A stretch of DNA of 64,000 nt from Luteimonas kalidii. Its GTDB lineage: Bacteria > Pseudomonadota > Gammaproteobacteria > Xanthomonadales > Xanthomonadaceae. Under the pieces are notes generated by a model, which saw only the letters and a list, made by a program, of their open reading frames with translations, was not told the origin of the DNA and searched no databases. Below, piece by piece: positions 34,944-44,631 of the stretch (position 1 is its first letter; the number at the start of each line of letters is the position of its first letter). Position numbers and translations under genes: made by a program. The stretch lies in the NCBI RefSeq assembly GCF_029887935.1, contig NZ_JARXRO010000020.1:495876-559875 (forward strand), given 5' to 3'.

Positions 34944-35861
34944 ATGACCGACGCCGTCGCCGACGCGCTGCCGAACCTGCCGCCGCGTCCGTCCCGCGGA
35001 CGCCGCGCGCTGGTGTTCGGCGGCAGCGGCCAGATCGGGCAGCCCTTGCTGGCGCGGCTGCTGCACGCGGGCTGGCAGGTGCACGCGCTCTCGCGCGGCG
35101 CGCAGTCCGGTTCCTCCGGCGTGCACTGGCTGCGCGGCGACCTGGCCACCGGACGCGACCTGCCCGCCGAAGTCGATGCGATCTTCAGCTGTGGTCCGCT
35201 GGATGCCTTCGCGGCGCGGTTCGCACGCGGCGACCTGGGATGCGCGCGGGTGGTGGCGTTCGGCTCCACCAGCGCGGCGGTGAAGCACGATTCGATCGAC
35301 CCCGGCGAGCGCGACGTCGCCCGACGCCTGCGCGAAGCCGAGGCGCGCCTGTTCGACGCCTCCGCCGCCCGCGGCATCGGCGCCACCGTGCTGCGGCCGA
35401 CCCTGGTCTATGGCGTGGGCCGCGACGCGACGCTCACCCGGATCGCGATGCTGGCGCGCCGGCTGCACGGATTCGCGCTGCCGGCCGACGCCACGGGCCT
35501 GCGCCAACCGGTGCACGTCGACGACCTCGCGGACGCGGCGATGGCCTGTCTCGACGCGGCCGATGCGGCCGGGCACGCCTACGCCGTTCCCGGCGGCGAC
35601 ACCATGCCCTACCGCGAGATGGTGGCGCGCGTGCTTGCGGCGCTGCCGGCACGCCCGCGCCTGTGGACGCTGCCGCCGGCGGTGTTCCGCACCCTGCTGG
35701 CGCCGGCGCGCTGGGCCGGCATCGCGGCGGGCTTCAACGACGCCGCGCTCGCGCGCATGCGCGAGGACCTGGTGTTCGACGCCACGCCGGCCGCGCGCGA
35801 CCTGGGCTACGCGCCGCGCGCGTTCGCGCCCGATGCGGCCATGCTCACACCTCCGGGGTGA
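34944..35861 (+). CDS. NAD-dependent epimerase/dehydratase-like protein
   Basis: A 305-residue extended-SDR protein with an N-terminal Rossmann fold (ALVFGGSGQIGQPLLARLL, glycine motif about residue 27) and a conserved VLRPTLVYGVGRD segment. The usual YxxxK catalytic pair is not seen: the middle has STSAAVKHDSIDP instead, so it may bind NAD(P) without classical epimerase chemistry. Sugar-nucleotide or unknown small substrates are possible. Its 3' end overlaps the convergent EamA gene by 17 bases. I chose the ATG at 34944, near the -10-like hexamer and close to where homology begins. Confidence 0.8.
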   Translation: MTDAVADALPNLPPRPSRGRRALVFGGSGQIGQPLLARLLHAGWQVHALSRGAQSGSSGVHWLRGDLATGRDLPAEVDAIFSCGPLDAFAARFARGDLGCARVVAFGSTSAAVKHDSIDPGERDVARRLREAEARLFDASAARGIGATVLRPTLVYGVGRDATLTRIAMLARRLHGFALPADATGLRQPVHVDDLADAAMACLDAADAAGHAYAVPGGDTMPYREMVARVLAALPARPRLWTLPPAVFRTLLAPARWAGIAAGFNDAALARMREDLVFDATPAARDLGYAPRAFAPDAAMLTPPG

Positions 35862-36756
35862 CCTCGGCCACCGGCGGGCGCTTCTTCTGCAGCGTGCGGA
35901 TCGCGACCACCAGCACGCCCCCGAGCACCATCGCCCCGCCGATCCACAGCGCCGGTCCGGGACGGTCGCCCCAGAAGAAGATCCCCAGCAGCACCGCGAA
36001 CACCGGCGTCATCAGCAGGTAGGGCGTGACCTGAGCCACCGGATGACGCTGCACCAGTTTGAAGAACAGCCCGTGCCCGAGCAGCGAGGCGAACACCGCC
36101 GCGTACAGCGCGCCGCCCCAGCCGATCCAGCTCGCCTCGCGCAGCGCGGCGAATCCGCCCGGTTCCACCACCGCGCTGATCGCCAGCAGCGGCAGCACGC
36201 TCAACGCCGCGGTCCAGCCCTGCTGGTCGATCATGCCCACGCCGGTCATGCGCCGCATCAGCACCGTCCCGATCGCCACCATCAGCGACGAGCCCAGCAT
36301 CACGAACAGCGCCAGCGGCCGGTCGAGCACCATCGGGTCGAAGCCCAGCACCAGCACGCCGGCGAAGCTCAGGCCGATCCCGAGCGCGGTACGCCAGGCG
36401 AAGCGTTCGCCCAGCCACCACCACGCCAGCAGCACCGCCATCGGCACGTAGGTCTGGGTGACGATCGCCGGCGACGACAGGTTGCCGGCGAGCTTGAGCG
36501 CCAGGAAGCTGGTGCCGAAGTGCAGCACGCCGGTGAACATGGCGATCCCGGCCAGCCGCCACCACTGCGAACGCGGCGGTGGGCGCATGAAGGCCACCAG
36601 CAGCGCCAGCACGATCGCCATGCGCAGCGCGCTGAACAGGAACGGCGGAATCTCCTGCAGCGCATGCGCGGAGGTCAGGAAATTGAACGCCCAGCACAGG
36701 CAGATCAGCAGCGCGAGCGCGAGGTCGCGGCCGCGCAGCCCCGCGGCGGCGGTCAT
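35845..36756 (-). CDS. EamA/DMT-family transporter
   Basis: A 303-residue inner-membrane protein with ten helices arranged as two EamA repeats (each about 130 residues; LALALLICLCWAFNFL starts the first, GTVLMRRMTGVGM links them, SLLGHGLFFKLVQRHPVAQVTPYLLMTPVFAVLLGIFFWGD is in the second). The superfamily moves metabolites or drugs out of the cell; the cargo here is unknown. It ends with a short basic cytosolic tail. The gene begins 4 bases after the Mpo1-like gene stop, so they are in one transcript. Confidence 0.9.
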   Translation of the reverse strand: MTAAAGLRGRDLALALLICLCWAFNFLTSAHALQEIPPFLFSALRMAIVLALLVAFMRPPPRSQWWRLAGIAMFTGVLHFGTSFLALKLAGNLSSPAIVTQTYVPMAVLLAWWWLGERFAWRTALGIGLSFAGVLVLGFDPMVLDRPLALFVMLGSSLMVAIGTVLMRRMTGVGMIDQQGWTAALSVLPLLAISAVVEPGGFAALREASWIGWGGALYAAVFASLLGHGLFFKLVQRHPVAQVTPYLLMTPVFAVLLGIFFWGDRPGPALWIGGAMVLGGVLVVAIRTLQKKRPPVAEVTPEV

Positions 36757-36760
36757 GGCC

Positions 36761-37261
36761 TCACCAGCGCCAGCCGAGCTTCCGGTACAGCTTCGACAGT
36801 ACCCAGGCCGGGCCGATCAGCAGATAGCGCAGATCGGTGAAGAAGCTCGGCTTCCTGCCTTCGAACAGCTTGCTGTGGCCCACGAACTGCGCGATCCACG
36901 CCACCACGAACACGCCGATCGCCAGCCACAGCAGGAAGCGGGTGCCCAGCGTGCGCTCGATCCAGAAGGTGAGCCACAGCATCGCCACGAACGTCGCCAG
37001 CATGCCGAAGCCGATCACGCGCGAGGCGCGGAAGTAGAACATCCAGGCCGCGAAGCACGCCAGCCCCGCCCACAGCCCGCTGCGGAAACCGCTGTCGGCC
37101 GGCACCGGGATGCACCACAGCAGCGCGATCACGCTCCACAGGATCAGCGGCACCGCGAACACGTGGATCCACTGGTTGGCGTCGTTGCGGTGATCGGCCG
37201 AGTAGCTGGCGAACCAGCGGTCGATGGGACGTTCGGACGGCGGATCCTGGATCGCGTTCAT
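36761..37261 (-). CDS. Mpo1-like (DUF962) membrane protein
   Basis: A 166-residue protein with four membrane helices and the family hallmarks: an N-terminal H-x-N region (SADHRNDANQWIHVFAVPL) and the C-terminal IAQFVGHSKLFEGRKPSF motif. The yeast homologue Mpo1 is an Fe(II) peroxide-dependent dioxygenase acting on 2-hydroxy fatty acids in phytosphingosine breakdown; bacterial members are mostly unstudied. The conserved His residues are kept, so it may be an active oxygenase. It is the first gene of a pair with the EamA transporter. Confidence 0.85.
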   Translation of the reverse strand: MNAIQDPPSERPIDRWFASYSADHRNDANQWIHVFAVPLILWSVIALLWCIPVPADSGFRSGLWAGLACFAAWMFYFRASRVIGFGMLATFVAMLWLTFWIERTLGTRFLLWLAIGVFVVAWIAQFVGHSKLFEGRKPSFFTDLRYLLIGPAWVLSKLYRKLGWRW

Positions 37262-37359
37262 GACTTCCTCCAGACGATGCCGGTACGCGGATCAGGATAG
37301 CGCAGGGCCAGTGATGCCGCGGACTGTCGGAATCCCCGCGGCCACGCCGCGCAGCGCGC

Positions 37360-38295
37360 TCAGTCGACCGAGATCCCCGCCAGCCGCTGCAGCGCTTCCG
37401 CGTACCGGGCGCGGGTACGTTCGATCACCTCGGGCGGCAGGTGCGGACCGGGCGGGGTCTTGTCCCAGTCCAGCGTTTCCAGGTAGTCGCGCACGATCTG
37501 CTTGTCGTAGCTGGGCGGACTGGTGCCCACCTCGTATTCGTCCGCCGGCCAGTAGCGCGACGAGTCCGGCGTGAGCATCTCGTCCATCACGTACAGGCGG
37601 CCGTCGCCGTCGGTGCCGAACTCGAACTTGGTGTCGGCCAGCAGGATGCCGCGCTCGGCCGCGAAGGCGGCGGCGTGCTTGTACAGGCGCAGGGTCGCGT
37701 CGCGCACCTGTTCGGCGAGGTCGGCGCCGGCGAGCTTGACCGCGGTGTCGAAGTCGATGTTCTCGTCGTGGTCGCCGACCGCGGCCTTGGTCGACGGGGT
37801 GAAGATCGGCTCGTCCAGCTGCTCGGCCTGGCGCAGCCCGTCGGGCAGGCGGATGCCGCTCACGCGACCGGTGCGCTGGTAGTCCTTCCAGCCGCTGCCG
37901 ATGATGTAGCCGCGGGCGATGGCCTCGATCGGCACCGGGCGCAGTTTCCTGGCGACCACCGCGCGCCGGGCGTACAGCGCCGGGTCGACGCCGTCCGGCA
38001 ACACGCCGGCCACCTCGACCCCGGTGAGGTGGTTGGGCATCAGCGCCGCGGTGCGGGCGAACCAGAAGTTGCTGATCTGGCACAGCATCTCGCCCTTGCC
38101 CGGGATCGGGTCGGGCAGCACCACGTCGAAGGCGCTGAGGCGGTCGGTGGCCACCATCAGCAGCCGGTCGTTGCCGAGGTCGTACACGTCGCGGACCTTG
38201 CCGCGATGGCGCAGGGTCAGGCCGGGCAGGTCGGAGGACAGCAGCGTGGTCGCCAAGGAGGTGGCCTTCGGGCGGGCCGGCAAGTGTAGTGCCAT
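37360..38295 (-). CDS. purC: SAICAR synthetase
   Basis: A 311-residue purine biosynthesis enzyme that joins aspartate to CAIR, using ATP, to make SAICAR. The ATP-grasp-like sequence is intact: [29 protein letters not shown] at the N terminus, [26 protein letters not shown] and [18 protein letters not shown]. The length is that of the longer (about 300-residue) form found in Xanthomonas and yeast rather than the short E. coli form. It is a single-gene unit, divergent from the DnaJ gene by 49 bases. Confidence 0.96.
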   Translation of the reverse strand: MALHLPARPKATSLATTLLSSDLPGLTLRHRGKVRDVYDLGNDRLLMVATDRLSAFDVVLPDPIPGKGEMLCQISNFWFARTAALMPNHLTGVEVAGVLPDGVDPALYARRAVVARKLRPVPIEAIARGYIIGSGWKDYQRTGRVSGIRLPDGLRQAEQLDEPIFTPSTKAAVGDHDENIDFDTAVKLAGADLAEQVRDATLRLYKHAAAFAAERGILLADTKFEFGTDGDGRLYVMDEMLTPDSSRYWPADEYEVGTSPPSYDKQIVRDYLETLDWDKTPPGPHLPPEVIERTRARYAEALQRLAGISVD

Positions 38296-38332
38296 TTGCA
38301 GTGGCGATGAACGGCCCGGCCGGCCGGGCGGC

Positions 38333-38338
38333 TACACT
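38333..38338 (+). promoter_or_regulatory. -10 element of the DnaJ gene
   Basis: TACACT at 38333-38338 followed by six bases and the ATG at 38345; the spacing places the transcription start at the ATG. The region upstream lies in the purC leader and has no clear -35. Confidence 0.4.
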
Positions 38339-38344
38339 GTGTCC

Positions 38345-38683
38345 ATGAACCGCTGGTACGGAAAATTGCTGGGTTTCATCGCCGGCTGGCTGCTGCTGCG
38401 GCACCCCGCGGGCGGGCTGATCGGCCTGATCATCGGCCATGCCTTCGATGCCGGCTGGATCGCGCCCGGGCGCGCCGCGCCCTATCGCGTGCTCGGCCTG
38501 ACCAGCGACGCCAGCGATGCCGAGATCGACCAGGCCTACCGCCGGCTGATGGCCCAGTACCACCCCGACAAGGTCGCCGGCGCGGCGCCCGAGCTGCGCG
38601 CGCAGGCCGAGAAGCAGGCGCGCGCGATCAACGCCGCCTACGATCGCATCCGCCGTCGTCGCGACGGCCGCCGCCGATCCTGA
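38345..38683 (+). CDS. Membrane-anchored J-domain protein
   Basis: A 112-residue protein. Residues about 5-32 ([28 protein letters not shown]) form a membrane helix like that of DjlA, and residues about 45-105 are a J domain with the HPD tripeptide (YHPDKVAG), so it should stimulate DnaK ATPase at the membrane. The TerB-like middle domain of DjlA is missing, and the total is far shorter than DjlA (about 270 residues). It is a complete gene, not a fragment: it has its own start and stop and a promoter-like hexamer. The C-terminal tail is strongly basic ([10 protein letters not shown]). Confidence 0.85.
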   Translation: MNRWYGKLLGFIAGWLLLRHPAGGLIGLIIGHAFDAGWIAPGRAAPYRVLGLTSDASDAEIDQAYRRLMAQYHPDKVAGAAPELRAQAEKQARAINAAYDRIRRRRDGRRRS

Positions 38684-38748
38684 CCGACCGCCTCGCGCCG
38701 CTGCCGGCAGCGACATTCCCATTCCCATCCCGTCCGGATCCATCGCCG

Positions 38749-39423
38749 ATGCAAGCGCCCGTCATCGCCCCGTCCATCCTCTCGGCCGACTTCGCCCGCC
38801 TCGGCGACGAGGTCGACCGCGTGCTGGCCGCCGGTGCCGACTGGGTGCACTTCGACGTGATGGACAACCACTACGTGCCCAACCTCACCATCGGCCCGCT
38901 GGTGTGCCAGGCCTTGCGCAGGCACGGCGTGACCGCGCCGATCGACGTGCACCTGATGGTCGAACCGGTCGACCGCCTGGTGCCGGACTTCGCGAAGGCC
39001 GGTGCGACGACGATCAGCTTCCATCCCGAAGCCTCGCGCCACGTGCACCGCACGATCCAGCTGATCCGCGACGAAGGCTGCCAACCCGGGCTGGTGCTCA
39101 ACCCGGCCACGCCGCTGGACGTGCTCGACCACGTGCTGGAGGACCTGGACCTGGTGCTGCTGATGTCGGTCAACCCGGGCTTCGGCGGCCAGGCCTTCAT
39201 CCCGTCCGCGCTGGACAAGCTGCGCCGCGTGCGCGAACGCATCGATGCCACCGGCAAGCCGATCCGGCTCGAGATCGACGGCGGGGTCAAGCCCGACAAC
39301 ATCGGCGCCATCGCCGCCGCCGGTGCCGACACGTTCGTCGCCGGCAGTGCGATCTTCGGCCAGCCCGAATATGCGCAGGTGATCGCCACGATGCGTGCGG
39401 CGATCGACCAGGCCAGGTCCTGA
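38749..39423 (+). CDS. rpe: Ribulose-phosphate 3-epimerase
   Basis: A 224-residue TIM-barrel enzyme of the pentose phosphate pathway that interconverts ribulose-5-phosphate and xylulose-5-phosphate. The metal-binding and catalytic motifs are complete: [51 protein letters not shown] and [10 protein letters not shown]. It follows the DnaJ gene by 65 bases on the same strand. No trpS or gph follows it, unlike the common enterobacterial order. A strong inverted repeat lies 174 bases after its stop. Confidence 0.97.
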   Translation: MQAPVIAPSILSADFARLGDEVDRVLAAGADWVHFDVMDNHYVPNLTIGPLVCQALRRHGVTAPIDVHLMVEPVDRLVPDFAKAGATTISFHPEASRHVHRTIQLIRDEGCQPGLVLNPATPLDVLDHVLEDLDLVLLMSVNPGFGGQAFIPSALDKLRRVRERIDATGKPIRLEIDGGVKPDNIGAIAAAGADTFVAGSAIFGQPEYAQVIATMRAAIDQARS

Positions 39424-39863
39424 TATCGGCAGGCTGTACGACAGGCTCCCCGATCGGACACCTGTCTGCGCGGGATGCACATGCAGTGGGGAGAGTCGCG
39501 CGAGGGGCGGTGGTTCGTGCCTGTGCGCGCGCCCCAGTGACCGTGGCCGATGCAGGCCGGCTGCCGATCCGGCGCCGGGCCGAACGCCGTGTTCCTGGCG
39601 ACGGATCCGCCTTGTCGCGGCGGATCCGTCGCCGGAAGACATGAGGGCAATCCCGCCCCCGCCCGTCGTCCCTGCTATGGCCTTCGATGCTGCGGCCGGG
39701 AGATGACATCGCGATGACCGCAGCACGACGATCCCGGGACGCGGTGCGGGCGTCGAGGTGCGCCGCCCCGACGCGCGGCGGGTCCGCTGCCGGCATCACG
39801 ACCGCGTGAGGCCGGAGGCGCGACGGCGTGCTACACCATGCGCCCCGCACCGGTGTTCTTCCC
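39424..39863. other. 440-bp gap between rpe and yegS
   Basis: No coding sequence with recognisable homology is seen on either strand. The only structure is a perfect 15-base inverted repeat (39597-39633), described separately. Open frames here lack ribosome sites and show no similarity. Confidence 0.6.
39597..39633. repeat. 15-bp perfect inverted repeat
   Basis: GGCGACGGATCCGCC (39597-39611), seven-base loop TTGTCGC, GGCGGATCCGTCGCC (39619-39633). It has no T run. It is the only long symmetric element in the rpe-yegS gap and could be a transcript-end hairpin or a repeat-family copy. Confidence 0.6.
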
Positions 39864-40808
39864 ATGCCCACCCCCCACTGGCGCCTGATCCTCAACGGCA
39901 AGTCCGCAGGTGACGAAGACCTGCGCGAGGCGGTGCATCAGCTGCGCGCACGCGGCCTGGCGCTGGAGGTCCGCGTGACCTGGGAAGACGGCGACGCCGC
40001 ACGCCATGTCGACGAGGCGATCGCGGATGGCGTCGGCACGATCATCGCCGCAGGCGGGGACGGCACCCTGAGCGAGGTCGCCACCGCGCTGGCGTCGCGC
40101 GACGAGGCCGCCGGCGCGTTGCCGTCGCTGGGCCTGGTGCCGCTGGGCACGGCCAACGACTTCGCCGCGGCCGCGGGGCTGCCGGACGCGCCTGGCGAAG
40201 CGCTCGACGTGATCGCGTCCAGCCCCGCGCACGCGATCGACCTGCTGCGGCTGCAGGCGAAGGACCGCGTGCACTGGGCCGCCAACCTCGCCAGCGGCGG
40301 CTTCGGCACCCAGGTCACGATCGAAACGCCCGAGGGCATGAAGAAGCTGCTCGGCGGCCTGGCCTACCTGCTCACCGGGCTGGCGAAGCTGGGGCGGATC
40401 GAACCGGTCGAGGCGACGCTGCGGGGTCCGGACTTCCACTGGCGCGGCGGCTTCATCGCCCTGGGGATCGGCAACGGCCGCCAGGCGGGCGGCGGCCAGG
40501 CGCTGTGCCCGGACGCGCGCATCGACGACGGGCTGCTGGACGTCACCGTGATTCCGGAACTCTCCGGCGACGTGGCGGCCACCCTCGGCACGGTGCTCAG
40601 CGAAGGCAAGCTCGCCGCGCTCGAACGCATCGCCACCCGGGCGCGGCTGCCGTGGCTGGAGATCGACGCGGCCCGGCCGCTGGCCCTCAACCTCGACGGA
40701 GAGCCGGTGGAAGCCACGCGTTTCCGCATCGACTGCGTGCCGCGCCGCGTGCGCATGCATCTGCCGCAGGAGTGTCCGTTGCTGGTGCAACCAACGCCTT
40801 CCGCGTAG
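39864..40808 (+). CDS. yegS: YegS-type lipid kinase
   Basis: A 314-residue diacylglycerol-kinase-like protein. The nucleotide-binding motif [15 protein letters not shown] (about residue 60) and the [10 protein letters not shown] motif (as [16 protein letters not shown]) are intact; the C-terminal beta domain ([25 protein letters not shown]) follows. YegS phosphorylates lipids such as phosphatidylglycerol in vitro; the natural substrate is uncertain. I chose the ATG at 39864, where homology starts; the in-frame extension to 39828 is not conserved. It lies before the trp leader, transcribed in the same direction, with 119 bases between. Confidence 0.93.
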   Translation: MPTPHWRLILNGKSAGDEDLREAVHQLRARGLALEVRVTWEDGDAARHVDEAIADGVGTIIAAGGDGTLSEVATALASRDEAAGALPSLGLVPLGTANDFAAAAGLPDAPGEALDVIASSPAHAIDLLRLQAKDRVHWAANLASGGFGTQVTIETPEGMKKLLGGLAYLLTGLAKLGRIEPVEATLRGPDFHWRGGFIALGIGNGRQAGGGQALCPDARIDDGLLDVTVIPELSGDVAATLGTVLSEGKLAALERIATRARLPWLEIDAARPLALNLDGEPVEATRFRIDCVPRRVRMHLPQECPLLVQPTPSA

Positions 40809-40892
40809 GCGCGCCTCAGCCGGACGCGAGGACACCTGTGTAGGGTTGGAGATGCGCGCGCCCGCCTGCGGGGGGGTGACGGACTGCGCGCC

Positions 40893-40921
40893 TGTAAAAC
40901 GCGCCGCGAAGCCGTTACATT
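40893..40921 (+). promoter_or_regulatory. Putative trp operon promoter
   Basis: TGTAAA (40893-40898), 17 bases, TACATT (40916-40921). The -10 is followed by six bases and the ATG of the Trp-rich leader at 40928, so the transcript could begin at that codon. Confidence 0.45.
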
Positions 40922-40927
40922 ACCGCC

Positions 40928-41071
40928 ATGGGCGCGTCCGCAATCCCGCATTTCCGTGCCGTCGGCGACAGCTGGCGATGGTGGCCCGCCGCCGCCGTCG
41001 CCACCGTCCGCCCGCTGTCCGAGGAAATGCCGCGTGTCCCCGCAAGCCGAGTCCCCGCAAGCCGCGTTTGA
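40928..41071 (+). CDS. trpL: Candidate trpE leader peptide (Trp-rich)
   Basis: A 47-codon frame that begins 106 bases before the trpE start and overlaps it in another frame, ending at TGA 41069-41071. Codons 16, 18 and 19 are tryptophan (40973-40984; context DSWRWWP), an arrangement expected for a ribosome-stalling leader. Just downstream GATGGTGGC (40977-40985) can pair with GCCACCGTC (41000-41008), and GGCGAC (40964-40969) can pair with GTCGCC (40997-41002), using part of the same segment, so two exclusive structures exist. There is no T run and no ribosome site, so regulation would act on translation or depend on leaderless initiation. This is a candidate found by eye. Confidence 0.5.
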   Translation: MGASAIPHFRAVGDSWRWWPAAAVATVRPLSEEMPRVPASRVPASRV

Positions 41072-42524
41072 GCGCCAGGCCGCCGCAGGCCACACCCGCA
41101 TTCCGGTCGTGCGCGAGGTCCTTTCCGACCTCGACACGCCGCTGTCGGTCTACCTCAAGCTCGCCGACGGCCCGCATACCTACCTGTTCGAATCGGTCGA
41201 GGGCGGCGAACGCTTCGGCCGCTATTCGATCATCGGCCTGCCGGCGACGCGGGTGTACGCCTTCCACGGCCACGCGCTGACGGTCAGCGAGCACGGCGAG
41301 GTCGTCGAGCGGCGCGAGGTGGACGATCCGTTCGCGGAAGTCGAGCGCCTGCGGGTGGAGCACTCCGTGCCGCGGGTGGAAGGACTGCCGGGCTTCACCG
41401 GCGGCCTGGTGGGCTGGTTCGGCTTCGAGTGCATCGAGTACATCGAACCGCGACTGCGGGCCAACGCCAATCCCGACGAGCTCGGCACGCCAGACATCCT
41501 GCTGATGCTCAGCGAGGACGTCGCCGTGTTCGACAACCTCAAGGGCCGGCTGTATCTCGTGGTCCATGCCGACCCGCGCGCGCCGCAGGCGTTCGCGCGC
41601 GCCAACCGCCGGCTCGACGCGCTCGCGCACCGGCTGCGCCACGGCGGCGCCGGCTATCCCGAGACGCTGCGCCCGGAGGCGCTGGACGAAGCGCACTTCG
41701 AATCCGGCTTCACCCGCAACGGCTTCCTGGCGGCCGTCGCCCGTGCGAAGGACTACATCGCCGCCGGCGATGCGTTCCAGGTCGTGCTGTCGCAGCGCAT
41801 GAGCGTGCCGTTCAACGCGCGCCCGGTGGACGTGTACCGCGCACTGCGCGCCATGAACCCGTCGCCCTACATGTACTTCCTCGACGTCGGTGGGACCCAG
41901 GTGGTGGGCTCGTCGCCCGAGATCCTGGTGCGGCTGCAGGGCGGCGAGGTCACCGTGCGCCCGATCGCCGGCACCCGCCCGCGTGGCGCCACGCACGACC
42001 AGGACCTGGCGCTGGAGGCCGAACTGCTGGCCGACCCCAAGGAGCGCGCCGAGCACCTGATGCTGATCGACCTCGGGCGCAACGATGTCGGCCATGTCTC
42101 CGAAGCCGGCAGCGTGCGTGTCGGCGACAGCTTCGTGATCGAACGCTACAGCCACGTCATGCACATCGTCAGCGAGGTCACGGGGCGGCTGAAACCCGGC
42201 CTGTCCTACGCCGACGTGCTGCGCGCCACGTTCCCGGCCGGCACCGTCAGCGGCGCGCCCAAGATCCGTGCGCTGGAGATCATCCGCGAACTCGAACCGG
42301 TCAAGCGCAACGTCTACGCCGGCGCGATCGGCTACATCGGCTGGCACGGCGACGCCGACACCGCCATCGCGATCCGCACCGCCGTGATCCAGGACGGCCG
42401 GCTGCACGTCCAGGCCGGCGCCGGCATCGTCTACGACTCCGACCCGCAGACCGAGTGGGACGAGACCATGAACAAGGGGCGCGCGCTGTTCCGCGCCGTC
42501 GCCGAAGCAGCGAAGGGGTTGTGA
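41034..42524 (+). CDS. trpE: Anthranilate synthase component I
   Basis: A 496-residue enzyme that makes anthranilate from chorismate with ammonia supplied by TrpG. The N-terminal domain holds the feedback site (LLESVEG-type motif seen as [19 protein letters not shown], residues about 45-63). The chorismate-binding domain has the family motifs [38 protein letters not shown] and [15 protein letters not shown]. The GTG at 41034 was chosen because GAGGAAA lies 6 bases before it; the longer upstream frame is Pro/Arg-rich and not conserved. trpG follows after one base, and trpD and trpC complete the cluster. Confidence 0.96.
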   Translation: MSPQAESPQAAFERQAAAGHTRIPVVREVLSDLDTPLSVYLKLADGPHTYLFESVEGGERFGRYSIIGLPATRVYAFHGHALTVSEHGEVVERREVDDPFAEVERLRVEHSVPRVEGLPGFTGGLVGWFGFECIEYIEPRLRANANPDELGTPDILLMLSEDVAVFDNLKGRLYLVVHADPRAPQAFARANRRLDALAHRLRHGGAGYPETLRPEALDEAHFESGFTRNGFLAAVARAKDYIAAGDAFQVVLSQRMSVPFNARPVDVYRALRAMNPSPYMYFLDVGGTQVVGSSPEILVRLQGGEVTVRPIAGTRPRGATHDQDLALEAELLADPKERAEHLMLIDLGRNDVGHVSEAGSVRVGDSFVIERYSHVMHIVSEVTGRLKPGLSYADVLRATFPAGTVSGAPKIRALEIIRELEPVKRNVYAGAIGYIGWHGDADTAIAIRTAVIQDGRLHVQAGAGIVYDSDPQTEWDETMNKGRALFRAVAEAAKGL

Positions 42525-42525
42525 C

Positions 42526-43104
42526 GTGCTGTTGATGATCGACAACTACGACAGCTTCACCTGGAACCTCGTGCAGTACCTGCAGGCGCTGGGCGCCGAG
42601 GTGCGGGTGGTGCGCAACGATGAGCTGGACGTCGACGACATCGCGGCGCTGGCGCCGGAGCGCATCGTGATCTCGCCGGGGCCGTGCACGCCCAACGAGG
42701 CCGGCGTGTCGCTGGAACTGGTGGAGCGGCTCGGCGCGACCACGCCGATTCTCGGCGTGTGCCTCGGCCACCAGGCGATCGGCCAGGCCTACGGCGGGCG
42801 CGTGGTGCGCGCGGGCCGGATCATGCACGGCAAGACCTCGCCGATCCGGCACCGGGGGCAGGGCGTGTTCGCTGCGCTGCCCGATGGCTACGAGGCCACG
42901 CGTTACCACTCGCTGATGGTGGAGCGCGATTCGTTGCCGGAGGCGCTCGAGGTCACGGCGTGGACCGAGCACGAGGACGGCGCGTTCGAGGCGATCATGG
43001 GTCTGCGCCACCGCGAACACCCGGTCGAGGGCGTGCAGTTCCATCCCGAGTCGATCCTGACCGAGCACGGGCATGCGCTGCTGAAGAACTTCCTGGAGCG
43101 GTGA
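42526..43104 (+). CDS. trpG: Anthranilate synthase component II (amidotransferase)
   Basis: A 192-residue class I glutamine amidotransferase. The nucleophile is Cys in [10 protein letters not shown] (about residue 80) and the His-Glu pair is in [16 protein letters not shown]. It passes ammonia from glutamine to TrpE. In some bacteria the same protein serves p-aminobenzoate synthesis as PabA, which is possible here since no second copy is in view. The start is GTG at 42526, one base after the trpE stop, indicating tight coupling. trpD follows after 66 bases. Confidence 0.95.
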   Translation: MLLMIDNYDSFTWNLVQYLQALGAEVRVVRNDELDVDDIAALAPERIVISPGPCTPNEAGVSLELVERLGATTPILGVCLGHQAIGQAYGGRVVRAGRIMHGKTSPIRHRGQGVFAALPDGYEATRYHSLMVERDSLPEALEVTAWTEHEDGAFEAIMGLRHREHPVEGVQFHPESILTEHGHALLKNFLER

Positions 43105-43170
43105 CGGCGCGCGCCCCTCCGTCTCCCGATCGCCGGTTCCCGTCCACCGAGTCCCGAAACCCCCGAATCC

Positions 43171-44211
43171 ATGACCATCACCCCGCACGAAGCCCTGCAG
43201 CGCACCATCGAGCATCGCGAGATCTTCCACGACGAGATGATCTCGCTGATGCGCCAGATCATGCGCGGCGAGGTCTCACCGGTGATGACCGCGGCGATCC
43301 TCACCGGGTTGCGCGTGAAGAAGGAAACGGTGGACGAGATCGCCGCGGCGGCGAAGGTGATGCGCGAACTCTCGCGCACCGTTGAGGTGCCCGACCGCTC
43401 CCACCTGGTCGACATCGTCGGCACCGGCGGCGATGGCTCGCACACCTTCAACATCTCCACCGCCAGCATGTTCGTCGCCGCGGCGGCGGGCGCGCGTGTG
43501 GCCAAGCACGGCAACCGCAGCGTGTCCTCGAAGTCCGGCAGCGCCGATGCGCTGGAGGCGCTGGGGGCGGCGATCGAGCTGCAGCCGGAGCAGGTTGCGC
43601 GCAGCATCGACGAGACCGGCGTGGGCTTCATGTTCGCGCCGATCCACCATCCGGCGATGAAGGCGGTGGCGCCGGTGCGACGCGAGATGGGCGTGCGCAC
43701 GATCTTCAACATCCTCGGGCCGCTGACCAACCCGGCGAGCGCGCCTTCGGTGCTGATGGGCGTGTTCCATCCCGACCTCGTCGGCATCCAGGTGCGGGTG
43801 CTGCAGGAGCTGGGGACCGAGCGCGCGCTGGTGGTGTGGGGACGCGACGGGATGGACGAGATCTCGCTCGGGGCCGCCACGCTGGTCGGCGAGCTGCGCG
43901 ACGGCAGGGTGCGCGAGTACGAGGTCCACCCGGAAGATTTCGGCATCGCCATGGCGGCCAGCCGCAACCTGCGGGTCGAGGATCCGGCCGGTTCGAAGGC
44001 GATGCTGCTGGGCGCGCTGCGCGGCGAGGCGGGGCTGCCGGTGGAGATCGTCGCGCTCAATGCCGGCGCGGCGCTTTACGTGGCCGGCGTGGCGGAGTCG
44101 ATCGAGGACGGCATCGCCCGGGCGCGGGAAGCGGTGGCGTCCGGCGCGGCGATGGCCCGACTAGAGGCGTTCGTCGCGTGTACCCGGCGGCTGGCCGCGG
44201 ACGCGGGCTGA
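43171..44211 (+). CDS. trpD: Anthranilate phosphoribosyltransferase
   Basis: A 346-residue enzyme that attaches a phosphoribosyl group from PRPP to anthranilate. The diagnostic motifs are intact: [18 protein letters not shown] (PRPP pyrophosphate loop, about residue 80), [21 protein letters not shown], and [30 protein letters not shown]. It is the second step after TrpE/TrpG and is followed on the same strand by a small monooxygenase gene before trpC. Confidence 0.96.
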   Translation: MTITPHEALQRTIEHREIFHDEMISLMRQIMRGEVSPVMTAAILTGLRVKKETVDEIAAAAKVMRELSRTVEVPDRSHLVDIVGTGGDGSHTFNISTASMFVAAAAGARVAKHGNRSVSSKSGSADALEALGAAIELQPEQVARSIDETGVGFMFAPIHHPAMKAVAPVRREMGVRTIFNILGPLTNPASAPSVLMGVFHPDLVGIQVRVLQELGTERALVVWGRDGMDEISLGAATLVGELRDGRVREYEVHPEDFGIAMAASRNLRVEDPAGSKAMLLGALRGEAGLPVEIVALNAGAALYVAGVAESIEDGIARAREAVASGAAMARLEAFVACTRRLAADAG

Positions 44212-44271
44212 CGCCACGCCGGGCGTTTGCGACAATCGCCGGCCTCCGGGGCTTCCCCGCAGGACACGGCC

Positions 44272-44631
44272 ATGTCTCCGAGCGCATTCGCCAGGCTTCC
44301 CAGGCCGCCCTACTACGCGGTGATCTTCAGCGCGCAGCGCACCGACGGCGATCACGGCTACGGCGAGACCGCCGCGCGCATGGTCGAGCTGGCCGCGCAG
44401 CAGCCGGGCTTCCTGGGCATGGAATCGACCCGCGGCGAGGACGGCTTCGGGATCACCGTCGCCTACTGGGAGAGCGAGGAGGCGATTCGCGCCTGGCGCG
44501 ACCATGCCGAGCACGCGGCGGCGCGCGAACGCGGCCGCGCCGGCTGGTACAGCCACTTCGAGCTGCGGGTCGCGCGGGTCGAACGTGCTTATGGCTGGGA
44601 CCGGGACGCGGCGTCCGGTGATCGGGCGTGA
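44272..44631 (+). CDS. Antibiotic-biosynthesis-monooxygenase-like protein
   Basis: A 119-residue ferredoxin-like (dimeric alpha-beta barrel) protein; [41 protein letters not shown] and [22 protein letters not shown] are typical of the ABM group, including heme-degrading and quinol monooxygenases. The catalytic role is unknown. I chose the ATG at 44272, with a GCAGGAC site upstream. It sits between trpD and trpC in the same direction, an order also seen in Xanthomonadaceae. Its relation to tryptophan synthesis is not evident and may be only positional. Confidence 0.85.
   Translation: MSPSAFARLPRPPYYAVIFSAQRTDGDHGYGETAARMVELAAQQPGFLGMESTRGEDGFGITVAYWESEEAIRAWRDHAEHAAARERGRAGWYSHFELRVARVERAYGWDRDAASGDRA

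Noticed and set aside
42526..43104. trpG read as pabA
   Set aside because: Position one base behind trpE and ahead of trpD favours TrpG; a dual role cannot be excluded but is not shown.
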